From positions 1 through 64,000 of the forward strand of contig JANCYW010000020.1 of NCBI GenBank assembly GCA_026184775.1: DNA of 64,000 nt, in the 5' to 3' direction. This document shows positions 62,674 to 64,000 of this stretch, in pieces. The notes beneath the pieces were generated by a model, which was given only the letters and a program-made list of their open reading frames with translations, ran no database searches and had not been told where the DNA came from. Source of the DNA: Cyanidium caldarium. Taxonomy: Eukaryota > Rhodophyta > Bangiophyceae > Cyanidiales > Cyanidiaceae. Numbering within the stretch: position 1 is the stretch's first letter; each line of letters starts with the position of its first letter. A program made the translations under genes and the position numbers.

Positions 62674-63822
62674 TCAAAACTTGCGATATCCCAGGATCAG
62701 ATCGCCGGCGTGCAGCCCGCTGCTCTTGTGTTCGGTCACCACCTGCCACGTGACCAGCTGCTCGTCCACGCCGGTGCCCGCAAAGGTGGCGTGGTACGTG
62801 CTCCGGTCGCCGTCGGTGATGGCGTAATCGGTGGGATACTCGGCGTACTTGCCCCACGGCGAGAACATCACAAAATGCTCATTCATGATCACCACGCTGC
62901 GCACGCTCTTGCCACCCAGGGCGTCATTCTCGTGAAAGTAAAAGCCCCACCAGAGGCGCATATCGCCCGAGTCGATGCACCAGGTCTGGCGCCAGATGTC
63001 TTCGCCGCGCGGTCCGATATCCATCACCAGCTTGCGGCTCAGCAGGTACCCGCCGGCGGCCGAGGCGAACTCGCCGGCCGGTGATGCCGGAGGCGGGCGC
63101 GGCGCGCGGCCCTCGCGGAGACACTCGTCACCGCGCGAGTTGGCGCCCCAAGGCGCGCCCATCACGAAACCGAAGCCGGCCCAGATGTATTCCTGGGTGG
63201 GGTCGCGGAACGTGCTGGCAAACGGCAGGGCGCGACTGCAAAGATTCTCCGGCAGCACCAGCGTGTCGCTGTTGAGAATGAGCACGTAACGCGCCTCCGG
63301 TCGCTTGGCCAACTCCTGTGCGGCCAGCGGTAGGATCAGCGGGTCATGCACCGGATGGTCGCGGTACAGCGGATCGGCGCCGATGCGCGCATCCACCTCC
63401 ACCCGCATGCCACTGGTGTCGCCCGGTATCGGCTCACCCGACATCAATATGACGTCGTCGTGAGGGAATTGCGTGGCCCAAGTCGAGGCAATAGCGTGTG
63501 CCCGTTCCGGAAAGTCGCTGCGGCGCACGCGCACGAAGACGACGATCCGGCCCGCACACGCCGCCAGAGGGAGACCCGATGAAGCGCCACCGCCTCCCTT
63601 GACTCCCTCAGTGGATGATTCATGGTCGCGGTCCCGTCCCGATGCGAGCCAGCCACCCGAGTTGCTTACCACCGACAACGCCCGCTGCAACCCGCCCTGG
63701 CGCCAGGCCGCCTGCAAAGCCACCGCCACCGTCAACACCGCCACCACCACCAGGATAGCCACGCGCACCCTCCTTCGTTTTTGGAGGCGGCGAAGTGGGA
63801 GGGGCATGCGGAAAAAGTTCAT
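62674..63822 (-). CDS. Golgi-type glycosyltransferase, GT31/fringe-like
   Basis: A 382-aa type II membrane protein from ATG 63822; a second ATG at 63807 follows. After a basic cytosolic stretch (PLRRLQKRRRVRVAI) a transmembrane helix is seen (LVVVAVLTVAVALQAAW). The lumenal part begins with IVVFVRVRRSDFPERAHAIA then STWATQF, the usual opening of GT31 enzymes. The sugar-nucleotide metal site appears as YVLILNSDTLVLPENL, with NSD in place of DDD. Further motifs are EYIWAGFGFVMGAPWG, ASAAGGYLLSRKLVMDIG and DMRLWWGFYFHENDALGG. This arrangement resembles fringe and beta-1,3-galactosyl- or N-acetylglucosaminyl-transferases. It probably extends glycans in the Golgi. Donor and acceptor are unknown. 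It converges on cpSRP54 with a 215-bp gap. Confidence 0.72.
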   Translation of the reverse strand: MNFFRMPLPLRRLQKRRRVRVAILVVVAVLTVAVALQAAWRQGGLQRALSVVSNSGGWLASGRDRDHESSTEGVKGGGGASSGLPLAACAGRIVVFVRVRRSDFPERAHAIASTWATQFPHDDVILMSGEPIPGDTSGMRVEVDARIGADPLYRDHPVHDPLILPLAAQELAKRPEARYVLILNSDTLVLPENLCSRALPFASTFRDPTQEYIWAGFGFVMGAPWGANSRGDECLREGRAPRPPPASPAGEFASAAGGYLLSRKLVMDIGPRGEDIWRQTWCIDSGDMRLWWGFYFHENDALGGKSVRSVVIMNEHFVMFSPWGKYAEYPTDYAITDGDRSTYHATFAGTGVDEQLVTWQVVTEHKSSGLHAGDLILGYRKF

Positions 63823-64000
63823 CCCGTACCACCGCCCGCCACCAGTCGGAACGCCATGGAGACGAGGGGCACGCGCAGCGCGCACGCATTCGTCGTCGCC
63901 GGAAATCGCGCCCAATCGTTTTTGCGCCTACTGGACCATTTCCCGCCGAATGTATCTTCGCACCGCCCATTTGACTCCTGGGGAACTCGGGAACAAGAGC
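63823..64000. other. Window end, upstream of the glycosyltransferase
   Basis: Only the likely promoter of the minus-strand glycosyltransferase gene is expected here. No gene is seen; the minus-strand frame that continues through it begins at a non-ATG codon. Confidence 0.5.

Noticed and set aside
1-64000. Mobile elements, virus-derived elements and rRNA genes
   Set aside because: No transposase, reverse transcriptase, capsid or integrase motif and no terminal-repeat structure was seen; no rRNA sequence was recognised.

Overview
The window is the left end of a nuclear chromosome of a unicellular red alga of the Cyanidiophyceae (Cyanidioschyzon/Cyanidium/Cyanidiococcus type). It opens with a telomere made of a 10-bp C-rich repeat whose G-strand reads AAT plus seven G. 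This is close to, but one G longer than, the AAT-plus-six-G repeat reported for Cyanidioschyzon merolae. The genes are eukaryotic (Rab7, eL18, RNA polymerase III subunit, TFIIIC, Mpp10, IRE1, bromodomain proteins). They are GC-rich, tightly packed and almost all single-exon, with several plastid-targeted products. Genus is inferred, not proven; the high GC content and the telomere variant fit a Cyanidium-like species better than C. merolae.

Layout. Bases 1-140 are telomere and 142-238 a 29-30 bp subtelomeric repeat. About 340-2260 is a G-depleted, C/A-rich tract holding a 195-bp tandem repeat. Bases 2284-2650 are a 69-bp minisatellite built from 7-bp sub-units. Bases 2651-4880 are gene-poor, degenerate repeat-like sequence. 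The first convincing gene (5121-7751) encodes a secreted six-kelch protein with trefoil-like modules. From about 8750 to the end lie 28 more protein genes, alternating between strands. Facing 3' ends are often only 6-150 bp apart, and one pair has overlapping stop codons (11279-11282).

Genes by theme. Plastid: an alpha/beta hydrolase, a 292-aa unknown, Cpn60, protoporphyrinogen oxidase and cpSRP54. Mitochondrion: HIBCH, an NDUFA7-like complex I subunit with a spliceosomal intron, and a PTGES2-like protein. Endomembrane: Rab7, IRE1, YIPF6, a carbohydrate sulfotransferase, a GT31-like glycosyltransferase, a membrane acid phosphatase and a TauE-type permease. Nucleus and gene expression: WDR61/Ski8, CNOT4, an RFTS-bromodomain-CFP1 hybrid, a bromodomain protein, a bromodomain-GATA protein, DDX31/Dbp7, Mpp10, TFIIIC subunit, RPC11 and eL18. 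Others: ribonucleotide reductase large subunit, Dot5-like peroxiredoxin, a TLDc protein and four unrecognised or weakly recognised proteins.

In eukaryotic genes translation normally starts at ATG, so starts were set at plausible ATG codons and not at the longest open frame. No tRNA, rRNA, CRISPR array, transposon or virus-derived element could be supported. The best candidates for something undescribed are the RFTS-bromodomain-CFP1 fusion protein, the nested subtelomeric minisatellite, a 23-24 bp motif shared by two distant promoters, and the duplicated gene-end segment at 37382-37570.
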